A DNA stretch of 64,000 nucleotides. Origin: Janthinobacterium sp. 61. GTDB taxonomy: Bacteria; Pseudomonadota; Gammaproteobacteria; Burkholderiales; Burkholderiaceae_D. The DNA is taken from NCBI RefSeq assembly GCF_002846335.1, contig NZ_PJMQ01000001.1, positions 4,030,001-4,094,000 on the forward strand. Direction: 5' to 3'. A program made the translations under genes and the position numbers. Below are positions 47,184-59,875 of the stretch, piece after piece; the first letter of the stretch is position 1; each line of letters starts with the position of its first letter. The notes under the pieces were generated by a model, which did not search any database, was not told where the DNA came from, and saw only the letters and a list, made by a program, of their open reading frames with translations.

Positions 47184-48086
47184 TCAGCTCAATTTATCCG
47201 GACCGGTGCCCAGGCGCTGGCCCGGATTCAACGCTTCCAGGGCCAGCAAGGCGGCCGCATGGTCGGCCGTCGGGTACGTTTTGGCAATGGTTTCATAGCG
47301 CTGCGTCACCAGTTGCGTCACCGGCAAGGTGACGCGCGCCGTCTCGGCTGCCGCGAGGATGTTGTGCATATCCTTGATCTGGCTTTTCACCTGCCCTCCG
47401 GCAACAAAGTTGCGTTCCAGCATGCGCAGGCCATGGGCCTCCAGAATCTTGCTCTCAGCAAAACCGCCACGGATGGCTGTGCGCACGGCGGCAGGGTCGG
47501 CGCCGGCAGCCTGTGCCAGCAACAGCGCTTCTGCCACGATGGTCAATGTTGCACCGACGATCAGTTGATTGCACAGTTTGGCAACTTGGCCACTGCTTGG
47601 CGGGCCCACCAGGGTCGGGCGCCCCATGGCTGACAGAATCGTTTCAATTCGTGCGTAATCGCTGGTATCGGCACCGGCCATGATGGCCAGGCTGCCCGCC
47701 TGCGCCCCGCCGACGCCGCCCGACACGGGTGCATCGATAAAGGCATGGCCTGCCGCCTGCAAGGTGGCATGAAATTGCTGGGCTTCCGATTGCTTGGTGG
47801 AACTCATATCGATCCAGAGCGCCCCTGCGCGCAAGGCCGGCAGCGCCTCTTGCAGCACCTGTGCCACGATGGGACCGGCTTCCAGCATCGAGATAACCAC
47901 GTCCGCACCATAGACTGCCTCAGCCACTGAAATGGCTGGCTGCGCCCCTGCCGCACGCAGGACTTCGGCCTTACTGTGCGTGCGATTCCAAATTGTGACA
48001 GAATATCCAGCGCGTAGCAGGCACCGGACCATCGGATCCCCCATCAGACCGATACCGAGAAATGCGATTTTTGTAGAAAATGTCAA
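47184..48086 (-). CDS. NAD(P)-dependent beta-hydroxyacid dehydrogenase (HIBADH/GlxR family)
   Basis: 300 residues. N-terminal Rossmann motif FLGIGLMGDPMV, the substrate-binding FIDAPVSGGVGGAQAG and the catalytic lysine in GQVAKLCNQLIVGAT. This family covers 3-hydroxyisobutyrate dehydrogenase and tartronate semialdehyde reductase. No neighbouring pathway genes decide between them. Divergent from pagL across 90 bp. Confidence 0.9.
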   Translation of the reverse strand: MTFSTKIAFLGIGLMGDPMVRCLLRAGYSVTIWNRTHSKAEVLRAAGAQPAISVAEAVYGADVVISMLEAGPIVAQVLQEALPALRAGALWIDMSSTKQSEAQQFHATLQAAGHAFIDAPVSGGVGGAQAGSLAIMAGADTSDYARIETILSAMGRPTLVGPPSSGQVAKLCNQLIVGATLTIVAEALLLAQAAGADPAAVRTAIRGGFAESKILEAHGLRMLERNFVAGGQVKSQIKDMHNILAAAETARVTLPVTQLVTQRYETIAKTYPTADHAAALLALEALNPGQRLGTGPDKLS

Positions 48087-48176
48087 TTGAACCCCTGATA
48101 TTTACAAGTGGCTAGAGCGGCATGCAAAGCAAGGTGCCTGTACAAACAAGACAATAGCCTATCGGCCAATTTTACG

Positions 48177-48749
48177 ATGAAAGCCTCTATGTTCTTCAAG
48201 AAGAATCTCCTCAAATCCATCGCCGCCGTTGCCGCGTTGATGGCGGCCAACGCCGGCTTTGCCGCCGACGACAAGCTGATCGACTCCGTCTACGGCGAAT
48301 ATGCCAAGGGAGTTAAGGTACAAATGGTACGCGCCGGTGTGACCTCGAACTGGGATAAAGCCTGGTTCGTATCGAATGGTACGCAGCTGAGCGGTTACTG
48401 GGATGCCAGCATTGGCGGCTGGGATGGCAAGAGCTATCAGAATGTCCCAGGCCAGCATCAAAAACTGTGGGACCTGGGCTTTACTCCCGTCTTCCGCTTT
48501 GAAAATACGAATAAGCTGGGCTTCTATGCAGAAGGCGGTATTGGCGTACACATGCTGTCGAAGCTGTACGATAACGACGATAACCGCCTGTCGACCCACT
48601 TCCAGTTCGGCGATCATATCGGCATCGGCTATATCTTCAATAACAAATGGGAAGTCGCTGCGAAAATCCAGCATTTCTCAAATGGCGGCTACAAAAAGCC
48701 AAACAGTGGCGTCAATTACATGAACGTCAAAGTCGCTTATCACTTTTAA
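48177..48749 (+). CDS. pagL: Lipid A 3-O-deacylase, PagL type
   Basis: 190 residues from ATG 48177 (ATG 48189 also possible). Signal peptide to about residue 29 (NAGFAA), then a small beta-barrel rich in alternating hydrophobics, ending in YHF as outer-membrane proteins do. The catalytic His166-Ser168 pair lies in IQHFSNGGYKKPNSGVN, the PagL hallmark. It removes the 3-O acyl chain of lipid A in the outer membrane, lowering endotoxicity. Followed by an intrinsic terminator. Confidence 0.92.
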   Translation: MKASMFFKKNLLKSIAAVAALMAANAGFAADDKLIDSVYGEYAKGVKVQMVRAGVTSNWDKAWFVSNGTQLSGYWDASIGGWDGKSYQNVPGQHQKLWDLGFTPVFRFENTNKLGFYAEGGIGVHMLSKLYDNDDNRLSTHFQFGDHIGIGYIFNNKWEVAAKIQHFSNGGYKKPNSGVNYMNVKVAYHF

Positions 48750-48770
48750 TTGATTTGATAAATGACAAAG

Positions 48771-48794
48771 GCAGCGCGCAGCGCTGCTTTTTTT
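48771..48794 (+). terminator. Intrinsic terminator of pagL
   Basis: GCAGCGC / GCGCTGC (7 bp, 3-base loop) followed by seven T, 22 bp after the stop. Confidence 0.88.
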
Positions 48795-48830
48795 ACGCCT
48801 GTTTGCTTTGCAAGACAAAGCAGCAGACGA

Positions 48831-48863
48831 AAAAAAACCCCACCGGAGTCCGGTGGGGTTTTT
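48831..48863 (-). terminator. Terminator of the rRNA operon
   Basis: ACCCCACCGG / CCGGTGGGGT stem with a 3-base loop; on the minus strand a run of about seven T follows. It lies about 20 bp after the 5S 3' end. Confidence 0.88.
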
Positions 48864-48881
48864 CTCTACTGCGAATAACAA

Positions 48882-48996
48882 GCCTGACGATAACCTACTT
48901 TCACACTGGTTGCAGCACTATCATCGGCGCAAAGTTGTTTCACGGTCCTGTTCGGGATGGGAAGGGGTGGGACCAACTTGCTATGGTCATCAGGCA
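48882..48996 (-). rRNA. rrf: 5S ribosomal RNA
   Basis: About 115 nt. On the minus strand it begins TGCCTGATGACCATAG, contains CCATCCCGAACAGG and GCGCCGATGATAGTG, and ends in GTTATCGTCAGGC, which pairs with the 5' end. Ends are approximate by a few bases. Confidence 0.95.
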
Positions 48997-49139
48997 TAAC
49001 TTGTACTGACGGTTGCTCCCGATTGGGCAGCAGCGTCATGAATCTGGAAGAAGTATTGGTATTTACTGAGGTGTTACTGGGTAATGAGTAGTATCAACAA
49101 CTCACAACGTTACTTTCTCATCCTCTGTACCTGCTAAGG

Positions 49140-52025
<2,886 letters not shown>

Positions 52026-52174
52026 CGTTAGCCTCTGAAGACCGAAGTCATCAAAGAGCGCTACAGGGATAAGAAAGTACAACGTTGTTGCTTGTTTGTT
52101 GATACATACAATCATTACCCATCGATTTGCTTTTTACGGCAAACCAATCAATAAATAATCTTTACTTCTTCCAG

Positions 52175-52187
52175 ATTGTTAAAGAAC
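52175..52187 (-). promoter_or_regulatory. boxA antitermination site in the 16S-23S spacer
   Basis: On the minus strand GTTCTTTAACAAT, the rRNA boxA sequence bound by NusB/NusE. A second copy is in the leader upstream of 16S. Confidence 0.75.
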
Positions 52188-52268
52188 GAAACAGCTTTGA
52201 TCGCTAAAAGATCAAACCTAAACCCAAGTCTTGTTGACTGGCTTACGTTTGCACTTTCGAGTAAAACT

Positions 52269-52344
52269 TGGTGGAGGATGACGGGATCGAACCGACGACC
52301 CCCTGCTTGCAAAGCAGGTGCTCTCCCAGCTGAGCTAATCCCCC
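52269..52344 (-). tRNA. tRNA-Ala (anticodon TGC)
   Basis: 76 nt including the encoded CCA. 5' GGGGGATTAGCTCAG, anticodon loop CTTTGCA, T-arm GGTTCGATCC. It sits in the rRNA spacer, the second tRNA after 16S. Confidence 0.97.
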
Positions 52345-52411
52345 TGTGGGTATTACATACTGGCAGGTCTGGCTGGACTAGTGTCCACCTTACCCCCGGG
52401 TCTGTTTTTAC

Positions 52412-52488
52412 TGGTAGGGCTGGTTGGACTCGAACCAACGACCCCCGCGTTATCAACACGGTGCTCTAACCAGCTGAGCTACAGCCCC
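52412..52488 (-). tRNA. tRNA-Ile (anticodon GAT)
   Basis: 77 nt including CCA. 5' GGGGCTGTAGCTCAG, anticodon loop TTGATAA, T-arm GGTTCGAGTCC. First tRNA after 16S in the usual Ile-Ala spacer. Confidence 0.97.
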
Positions 52489-52583
52489 AACGCGGAACTA
52501 CTACGACTACTGTTTCTTCTTAATTAAACAGCCGATAAGTGTGAACATTTGATGCGTGAATCATTACTGATTCGTGCAAACTC

Positions 52584-54117
<1,534 letters not shown>

Positions 54118-54306
54118 AATCTCTGTTACTTTGCCATTTTATTGGCACCGTCTTGCGACGGGTCGCTCACTCAAAAAACTGACAGGCTACTTCCGAAGAA
54201 GTATCCTATTTCATTATTTCTTGTGAACATTTGATATTTTAAGTTAGACGCCAATCCGAAGATTGACGCTGCACTTACATCAAATGCCCACACTTATCGA
54301 CTGTTA

Positions 54307-54319
54307 ATTGTTAAAGAAC
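54307..54319 (-). promoter_or_regulatory. boxA in the rRNA leader
   Basis: Minus strand GTTCTTTAACAAT, identical to the spacer boxA, about 190 bases upstream of 16S. Confidence 0.75.
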
Positions 54320-54383
54320 TGTAATCGGTACTGCTTTCGCGCTATCGACAAAGCGTTGTGTTTGTCAGCTGCGAAGAAGGAAG

Positions 54384-54412
54384 AGTATGAAGCATTTTGC
54401 TACGTCCGTCAA
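54384..54412 (-). promoter_or_regulatory. rRNA promoter P2
   Basis: Minus strand TTGACG (54412-54407), 17-base spacer, CATACT (54389-54384). Transcription would begin about 260 bases before 16S. Confidence 0.65.
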
Positions 54413-54470
54413 CTCCTTCTTTTTTCTCACCTTACTCGGCATTTGCATGCGTCGTTCAGCGAGGGGGCGA

Positions 54471-54499
54471 ATTATAGCCCTGCACCGCACGCCCCGCAA
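54471..54499 (-). promoter_or_regulatory. rRNA promoter P1
   Basis: Minus strand TTGCGG (54499-54494), 17-base spacer, TATAAT (54476-54471), then a C-rich discriminator (TCGCCCCC), the feature that makes rRNA promoters growth-rate and ppGpp sensitive. The rest of the 54118-54719 stretch is leader, plus the short upstream region of the sigma-54 activator gene; no other gene is seen in it. Confidence 0.65.
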
Positions 54500-54719
54500 G
54501 GGCTATTTTTCCACCCTGTGAAACAAGCCTGGCACCGCACTTGCTTATACAGGCCTATGCACTGTCCACTGATGAGAGCGACTCTGGGCCTGGCAGCAAC
54601 ACTGGGGACAGCCCGGTTCGCTTTGCTTTGCTCCCATCTGTGACAGGTGCTACATTATGGAACACTCTCGATATTCAAAAGAGCGCCGCATTACAGGGCC
54701 CAACGGAGGCAACGAGATC

Positions 54720-56708
54720 ATGTATCAAACGTCCGCTACTTACCGTAGCACACCGTTCTCGTCTATTGCAGACGTGAACACCTCGCAGGCAGGACAGGAC
54801 AACGTCCCCGTCATCATTGAAACTTCCCACCAGCGCTCAGTCGCCTTTGGCCTGTCGCCCACCGCCACGCCCGAATTTACGCCAGCAGGAAAATCCGATC
54901 TGTCCTTGCTGATCGAGCGAAACCGCATGCTGCACACGCACGCTCTGCCCGCGATGGAAACTCTGTACCAGCAAATCGTCAACACGCACAATATGGTGAT
55001 CTTGACGGATGCCAATGGTGTGATCGTGCATTCGCTGGGCGATGATGATTTCCTGGAAAAAGCCAACCGGGTGGCCTTGCAGCCAGGCGTGGCATGGTCG
55101 GAACAAAGCCGGGGCACGAATGCCATCGGCACGGCCATCACGGAGAAAGTACCCACCCTGGTCCATGCGGACCAGCATTACCTGGCCGCCAATCATTTCC
55201 TGACTTGCTCTGCGGCACCGATCACCGACCACAGGGGCAATGTTATCGGCGTACTGGATGTCTCGAGCGACCAGCGCAGTTTTCACAAGCATACGATGGC
55301 CCTGGTGCGCATGTCGGCGCTGATGATCGAAAATCAGCTGTTTTCCGCCACCTTCGAAGATGCCATCACCGTCCACTTCCACGCGCGCCCCGAATTCATC
55401 GGCACCTTGATGGAAGGCATCGCCTCATTCACCCCGGGCGGACGGTTCTTATCCGCCAATAAGAACGGTTTGTTTCAGCTGGGCCTGTCATTTGCCGCGC
55501 TGCAATCACATACCTTCAGCTCCCTGTTCGGCTTGCCCGTGTCTGCCCTGTACGACCATTACCGCACGGCCGCACCCGGTCTGCTGAACCTGTGCATGCA
55601 CAGCGGCGTGCGCGTATATGGTCGCGCGCAATTGCGCCTGGCCAATAGTGCCTTCCAGCACGGTTTCACAGCCAGCACCGACCATGGCGATATCAACGCC
55701 GTGTCGGCCCCGGTTCCCGCGCCGGCCAGCCACGCGGCCAACGCGGCGCGGCGCCTGTCCGGCCTCCGTTATCTGCGCACGGGCGATCCGCAACTGGAGC
55801 TGGTGATTGAAAAAGTCAACAAGGTATTGGGGCGCGACATTCCTATTCTTGTCATGGGCGAAACGGGGACTGGCAAGGAATTGCTGGCGCAGGCCATCCA
55901 TAACGATTCGCCACGCGCCATGGGACCGTTTATCGCCGTCAATTGCGCTTCGATCCCGGAAACCCTGATCGAGTCCGAGCTGTTCGGCTATGAAGACGGG
56001 GCATTTACGGGCGCGCGCAAGAAAGGCGCCATCGGCAAGATTTTGCAGGCGAACGGCGGCACCCTGTTCCTCGATGAAATCGGCGACATGCCCTTTGGCT
56101 TGCAGGCGCGCCTGTTGCGCGTGCTGCAAGAACGCATGGTCACGCCGCTGGGCAGCAGCAAATCGATCACTGTGAATGTGGAACTCATTTGCGCCACGAA
56201 TCACAACTTGCGCGAACGCATGGCCAAAGGGCTCTTTCGCGAAGACTTGTATTACCGCCTGAATGGTTTGGTGGTAAAACTGCCGCCGCTGCGAGAACGC
56301 ACGGACCTGGAAACGGTCGTGAAAAAGATCCTTGCAACAGAAGCGCCCGACACGCGCTATACGGTCGCGCCAGACATCCTGCGCATGTTCCACCAGCATA
56401 AATGGCCAGGCAATTTCCGCCAACTAACGAATCTGTTGCGCACGGCCATCGTCATGGCTGGCGACGAGCATGAGATCTGTTTGCGTCACATGCCCGATGA
56501 TTTCCTCGACGATGTTGAGATGACGCAAGCCCATGCCGCCAGCGCCAGCACGGACCGCATGATCGCCGCTGGCGCCAACCTGGAAGAAATGGAACAAAGC
56601 GTGATCCTCAAGTCGCTCGATGCGCATGGCGGCAACGTCTCGGCCACGGCCAGGGCCCTGGGCGTATCGCGCAATACGATCTATCGCAAGGTGCCACATC
56701 TGAAATAG
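54720..56708 (+). CDS. Sigma-54-dependent transcriptional activator, AcoR type
   Basis: 662 residues from ATG 54720, preferred for the GGAGG 10 bases upstream; an in-frame ATG at 54657 would add 21. N-terminal GAF-type sensor (about 60-250: MVILTDANGVIVHSLGDDDF, WSEQSRGTNAIGTAI). AAA+ domain from about 350: GETGTGKE, GAFTGA loop for sigma-54 contact, LFLDEIGDMP and FREDLYYRLNGL. C-terminal Fis-type helix-turn-helix NVSATARALGVSRNTIYRKV. AcoR-like proteins respond to acetoin or alcohols/aldehydes. It converges on apbE with 1 base between and is the likely activator of the sigma-54 promoter at 61101. Confidence 0.92.
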   Translation: MYQTSATYRSTPFSSIADVNTSQAGQDNVPVIIETSHQRSVAFGLSPTATPEFTPAGKSDLSLLIERNRMLHTHALPAMETLYQQIVNTHNMVILTDANGVIVHSLGDDDFLEKANRVALQPGVAWSEQSRGTNAIGTAITEKVPTLVHADQHYLAANHFLTCSAAPITDHRGNVIGVLDVSSDQRSFHKHTMALVRMSALMIENQLFSATFEDAITVHFHARPEFIGTLMEGIASFTPGGRFLSANKNGLFQLGLSFAALQSHTFSSLFGLPVSALYDHYRTAAPGLLNLCMHSGVRVYGRAQLRLANSAFQHGFTASTDHGDINAVSAPVPAPASHAANAARRLSGLRYLRTGDPQLELVIEKVNKVLGRDIPILVMGETGTGKELLAQAIHNDSPRAMGPFIAVNCASIPETLIESELFGYEDGAFTGARKKGAIGKILQANGGTLFLDEIGDMPFGLQARLLRVLQERMVTPLGSSKSITVNVELICATNHNLRERMAKGLFREDLYYRLNGLVVKLPPLRERTDLETVVKKILATEAPDTRYTVAPDILRMFHQHKWPGNFRQLTNLLRTAIVMAGDEHEICLRHMPDDFLDDVEMTQAHAASASTDRMIAAGANLEEMEQSVILKSLDAHGGNVSATARALGVSRNTIYRKVPHLK

Positions 56709-56709
56709 C

Positions 56710-57720
56710 CTAAAGCAGACGGGGAAAGCCGGGCGACATCTTGCGCTGCCCCGACTTGTCGATAGTCATCAGGTCCACGCCCTGCATGTGCGCGGCCATG
56801 GCATGCGCACGCGCGGCGCCCGTCACCATGAAGGTCGTTGACAAGCCATCGGCCAGCAAGCCCGTGGGGGCCAGCACGGTCACGCTGGCCAGTTCTCCCG
56901 GCGAATCACCGTTCGCTGGGTCGAAGATATGGTGATGCACAAAGTCGGGCGTGAACGTGCATTCGTAGTCGCCCGACGTGGCCACGCTGCGCCCTTCCAC
57001 TTTCAGGGTGGCCGCCAGGATTTCCCCGTCGCGCGGGTCCTGGATGCCCAAGGTCCATGGTCGGCGCGGGGAGCGCTGTCCGCGCGCAATGAACTCGCCC
57101 GTGTCGAGCAGCGCGTGCCGTATGCCGCGCGCCTGCACGGCCGCCAGCGCCATGTCCGCCGCGTAGCCTTGCGCCAGGCCATTCAAGGTCAGCGCCATGC
57201 CGGGCTGAAGAAAATGTACTTCGCGCCTGTCCCACGCCAGTTGCCGCCAGCTCACCCGCGCCTGTGCCGCGCGGCGCAATGTGTCCGTCGGCAAGCTGGC
57301 CTGGTCCGCCGCCGCGCGAAACAGCTGCCACAAAGGTTGCACGGTGATATCAAACGCCCCATCGCTCCATTGCGACAAGGCTTGCGCCTGCGACAGCACG
57401 GCCAGCAGATGCGCGTCCGGCCGGGCCAGGCGCCCATCGCGGTTCAGCTGGAAGACTTGGCTCGCTGGACTGTAAATGCTCATCAGGCGGTCGATATTCC
57501 TGGCCGCATGCAAGGCATCTTCAATGGCCAGTTCGGCCTGGTGCTGATCATGGTGCAATACGGTGACGGCGATGGTCGTGCCAAATCCCAGCGCGGCGCC
57601 TTGATAAGGCCGTACGCCGGACGCCGTGGCCGTGCCGCGCGCCATGCTGCCAGGCAAAGCCAAGCCCGCCATGCCGGCCACGCTGCCGATGGCGGCGGAA
57701 ATAAACGTCCTACGCTGCAT
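56710..57720 (-). CDS. apbE: FAD:protein FMN transferase
   Basis: 336 residues. Exported: MQRRTFISAAIGSVAGMAGL is a Tat-like signal. ApbE domain with ALNGLAQGYAADMALAAVQ, LLDTGEFIARG, PRRPWTLGIQDP and the C-terminal VLAPTGLLADGLSTTFMVTG with the magnesium-binding Asp/Thr. It attaches FMN through a phosphoester bond to Thr/Ser of partner proteins. Its start lies 11 bases inside the end of the NosR-like gene, which carries a flavinylation motif, so that protein is the evident substrate. Confidence 0.93.
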   Translation of the reverse strand: MQRRTFISAAIGSVAGMAGLALPGSMARGTATASGVRPYQGAALGFGTTIAVTVLHHDQHQAELAIEDALHAARNIDRLMSIYSPASQVFQLNRDGRLARPDAHLLAVLSQAQALSQWSDGAFDITVQPLWQLFRAAADQASLPTDTLRRAAQARVSWRQLAWDRREVHFLQPGMALTLNGLAQGYAADMALAAVQARGIRHALLDTGEFIARGQRSPRRPWTLGIQDPRDGEILAATLKVEGRSVATSGDYECTFTPDFVHHHIFDPANGDSPGELASVTVLAPTGLLADGLSTTFMVTGAARAHAMAAHMQGVDLMTIDKSGQRKMSPGFPRLL

Positions 57721-59827
57721 TGCTGCTCTCCTCTGCCGTGGCCCGGACTATGGGAATGGTGCGGGCACGCTTGATTTCCAGCATCAAGGGAGCGCATTTT
57801 TCATCGCTGGCGTAAATCACCACGCAATCCATACACTGAAAACACTCACCGTAATCGACTTTCCCGCTGGGCGCGATGGCGTGATACTCGCAACGGTGGC
57901 GGCAAGTCTGGCAAGGCGTGCCGCATTCCTTGCGACGGGGAATCCAGTTGAATAGGCGAAAGCGCCCCAGCAGCGCCAGCGCCGCGCCAAACGGGCACAG
58001 GTAGCGGCAAAAGAATTTGTAGGAAACACTGCTGAGCAGCAGCAAGCCCACGGCATACGCGACGAAGGGCCAGGCGCGCACAAAATTCAGGGTAATGGCC
58101 GTCTTGAACGGCTCCAGTTCCACCAGCTTGTCCGTGATTTGGCTGGAAAACATGCTGCTGCCAAGAATGGCCGCCAGCAAGCCATACTTGATCCATTTCA
58201 AGCGCCCGTCGAGGCGTGGCTTGATCTTCCACTGCGGCAAGCGCAGCCACTGGCCCAGCTTGCCAGTGAATTCCTGCAGGGCTCCAAACGGACACAGCCA
58301 GCCGCAAAACGTGCCCCGTCCCCATATAAATAGGCTGAGCAGCACAAAAGCCCACAAGATCACCGTCATCGGGTCGAACAGGAAAAAGCCCAGGCTGCGC
58401 CCCGCCAGCAACGCCTGGATGACGCCCGTAATATTGACGATCGATAGCTGCCCCTGCGCGTAGTAGCCGATGAAAGCGATGGTAAACAACAGGAACAGAT
58501 TGCGGAACCAGGTAAATTGCCGCCCATCGCGCACCAGGCGTTTCTGCCAGGCCAAAGCGCCGGCCAGCAGCGCCAGCCCGGCGACCAAGAGCAGCAGTTC
58601 AGCCTTGCGGTTCTTCCACGTGCCGCGCCACGTGGCATCGTCGCCTTGTGGCGCGATATAGAAATCGGCGGGCAAGCGGTAGCTGAAATCCACGTTGCGG
58701 GCGATGCGTTCCGGATACACGATGCCCTTGTTGCGCGTGATAGGGAGAGAAAATGCCAGCGGGCTGGCCGGATCAAGCCCCGCCTGGCTGATGATGCGAA
58801 ACACGGCGACATTTTCAGTCGGCAACGCCCCGCCCTCCGACAAGTGCAATTCCAGGTCCAGGTCCAGGTCGCGCATATCGATGGGCAAGCCATCCTGCTT
58901 CAGCAATAGCCGGTCGGGGACGGTGCCACGCACGAAATCGTCGCCCAGCACGCTGTAACGCCCGCGCGACATCACGAGGATGGCGTGGTCGCCCTCGTCT
59001 AGCCGGTTGCGCAGCTTGTTCCAGCTGCGTTCCGTCAACAGCTTGCGTCCCACCGTGGGCACGGATACATAGGCCAGGTACAGGTCGATAAACACGCCGT
59101 CCGGCGCGCGTGTGGCTTCCACATCGAGTCCCGCGCCGGGACTGCCGGCAAACAGGCTCTCCACATCCTTGTTGCTCAGGCGTACATGCTGGATCAAGCC
59201 CTGTTTGAGCATCTGCGCCATGCTGAGTTTTTCAAACACATCCATGCGGATACGGGCGATCTGGTCGGGGTCGCGTCCTTGCGCGAAGCCAAGTTTTTTG
59301 CGCGACACTTTCAAGGCCGAGGCCAGCACGCTTTGGTTGATGATGCGCACGGATGCCGTGGCCTTCGATACGCCATCGATATCGGCGTGGGTGGGGTCTG
59401 GCGCGCGTTTCTTCTTGGCATCGATGGCGATATTCTGTTTCAGCGACAAGCCCTGATACTGTTTGACGAATTGAAACAAAGGCGCTTCTCCCAGGCCATC
59501 GAGAAACACGGGCTCATGCTGCGATAGAACAGACACGTCCAGAAAACTGCCCTGCGGATTAATGGCGATCAATAAATTGACGGGCACACCGGAAAAGCCG
59601 GGGATGGGCGCCAGGTCCACCGATTCAAAAACATAGCCGACCAGTTCGATGGCCGTCGCGTTTTGCCTGAACAAGGGCCAGACGACCAAATCGGTCTCCT
59701 TGTCACCGACGACGATGGGAGCAGGAAAGCGCCGTGCCAGCTCGGCCTTGGTGAGCACGCCCGCCCACGCCTGGCCCAGGATAAACAGGAATAGCCAGCA
59801 TCCGATGAACAACCGCATTGTCCGCAT
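57710..59827 (-). CDS. NosR/NirI-like membrane flavoprotein with polyferredoxin domain
   Basis: 705 residues. Signal peptide, then a periplasmic FMN-binding domain with flavinylation motif DGVSKATAS (Thr157 the likely FMN site). About six TM helices lie between 408 and 605. CGWLCP (508-513) and CRYLCP (607-612) are the paired cysteine motifs of NosR. C-terminal iron-sulfur cysteines: 635, 639, 642, 646 and 662, 665, 668. This is the complete NosR architecture, able to pass electrons between the quinone pool or cytoplasm and the periplasm through FMN. No nosZ or other nos gene is near; the neighbours are apbE, a porin and a PQQ alcohol dehydrogenase. Start 59827 has GGAG upstream; ATG 59818 is an alternative. 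Confidence 0.85.
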   Translation of the reverse strand: MRTMRLFIGCWLFLFILGQAWAGVLTKAELARRFPAPIVVGDKETDLVVWPLFRQNATAIELVGYVFESVDLAPIPGFSGVPVNLLIAINPQGSFLDVSVLSQHEPVFLDGLGEAPLFQFVKQYQGLSLKQNIAIDAKKKRAPDPTHADIDGVSKATASVRIINQSVLASALKVSRKKLGFAQGRDPDQIARIRMDVFEKLSMAQMLKQGLIQHVRLSNKDVESLFAGSPGAGLDVEATRAPDGVFIDLYLAYVSVPTVGRKLLTERSWNKLRNRLDEGDHAILVMSRGRYSVLGDDFVRGTVPDRLLLKQDGLPIDMRDLDLDLELHLSEGGALPTENVAVFRIISQAGLDPASPLAFSLPITRNKGIVYPERIARNVDFSYRLPADFYIAPQGDDATWRGTWKNRKAELLLLVAGLALLAGALAWQKRLVRDGRQFTWFRNLFLLFTIAFIGYYAQGQLSIVNITGVIQALLAGRSLGFFLFDPMTVILWAFVLLSLFIWGRGTFCGWLCPFGALQEFTGKLGQWLRLPQWKIKPRLDGRLKWIKYGLLAAILGSSMFSSQITDKLVELEPFKTAITLNFVRAWPFVAYAVGLLLLSSVSYKFFCRYLCPFGAALALLGRFRLFNWIPRRKECGTPCQTCRHRCEYHAIAPSGKVDYGECFQCMDCVVIYASDEKCAPLMLEIKRARTIPIVRATAEESSNAA

Positions 59828-59841
59828 GCACTACGCTCCAT

Positions 59842-59866
59842 GCGGCGCCCTGTTGCAAGGCGCCGC
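59842..59866 (-). other. Hairpin between the porin and NosR-like genes
   Basis: GCGGCGCC / GGCGCCGC (8 bp, 9-base loop) just after the porin stop, without T-tract. Probably reduces expression of the two downstream genes relative to porin, or stabilises the porin mRNA. Confidence 0.55.
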
Positions 59867-59875
59867 GTTGATAAG

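Noticed and set aside
57710..59827. Nitrous oxide reduction (nos) locus
   Set aside because: Only a NosR-like protein and ApbE are present; no nosZ, nosD, nosF, nosY or nosL gene is seen on either side.
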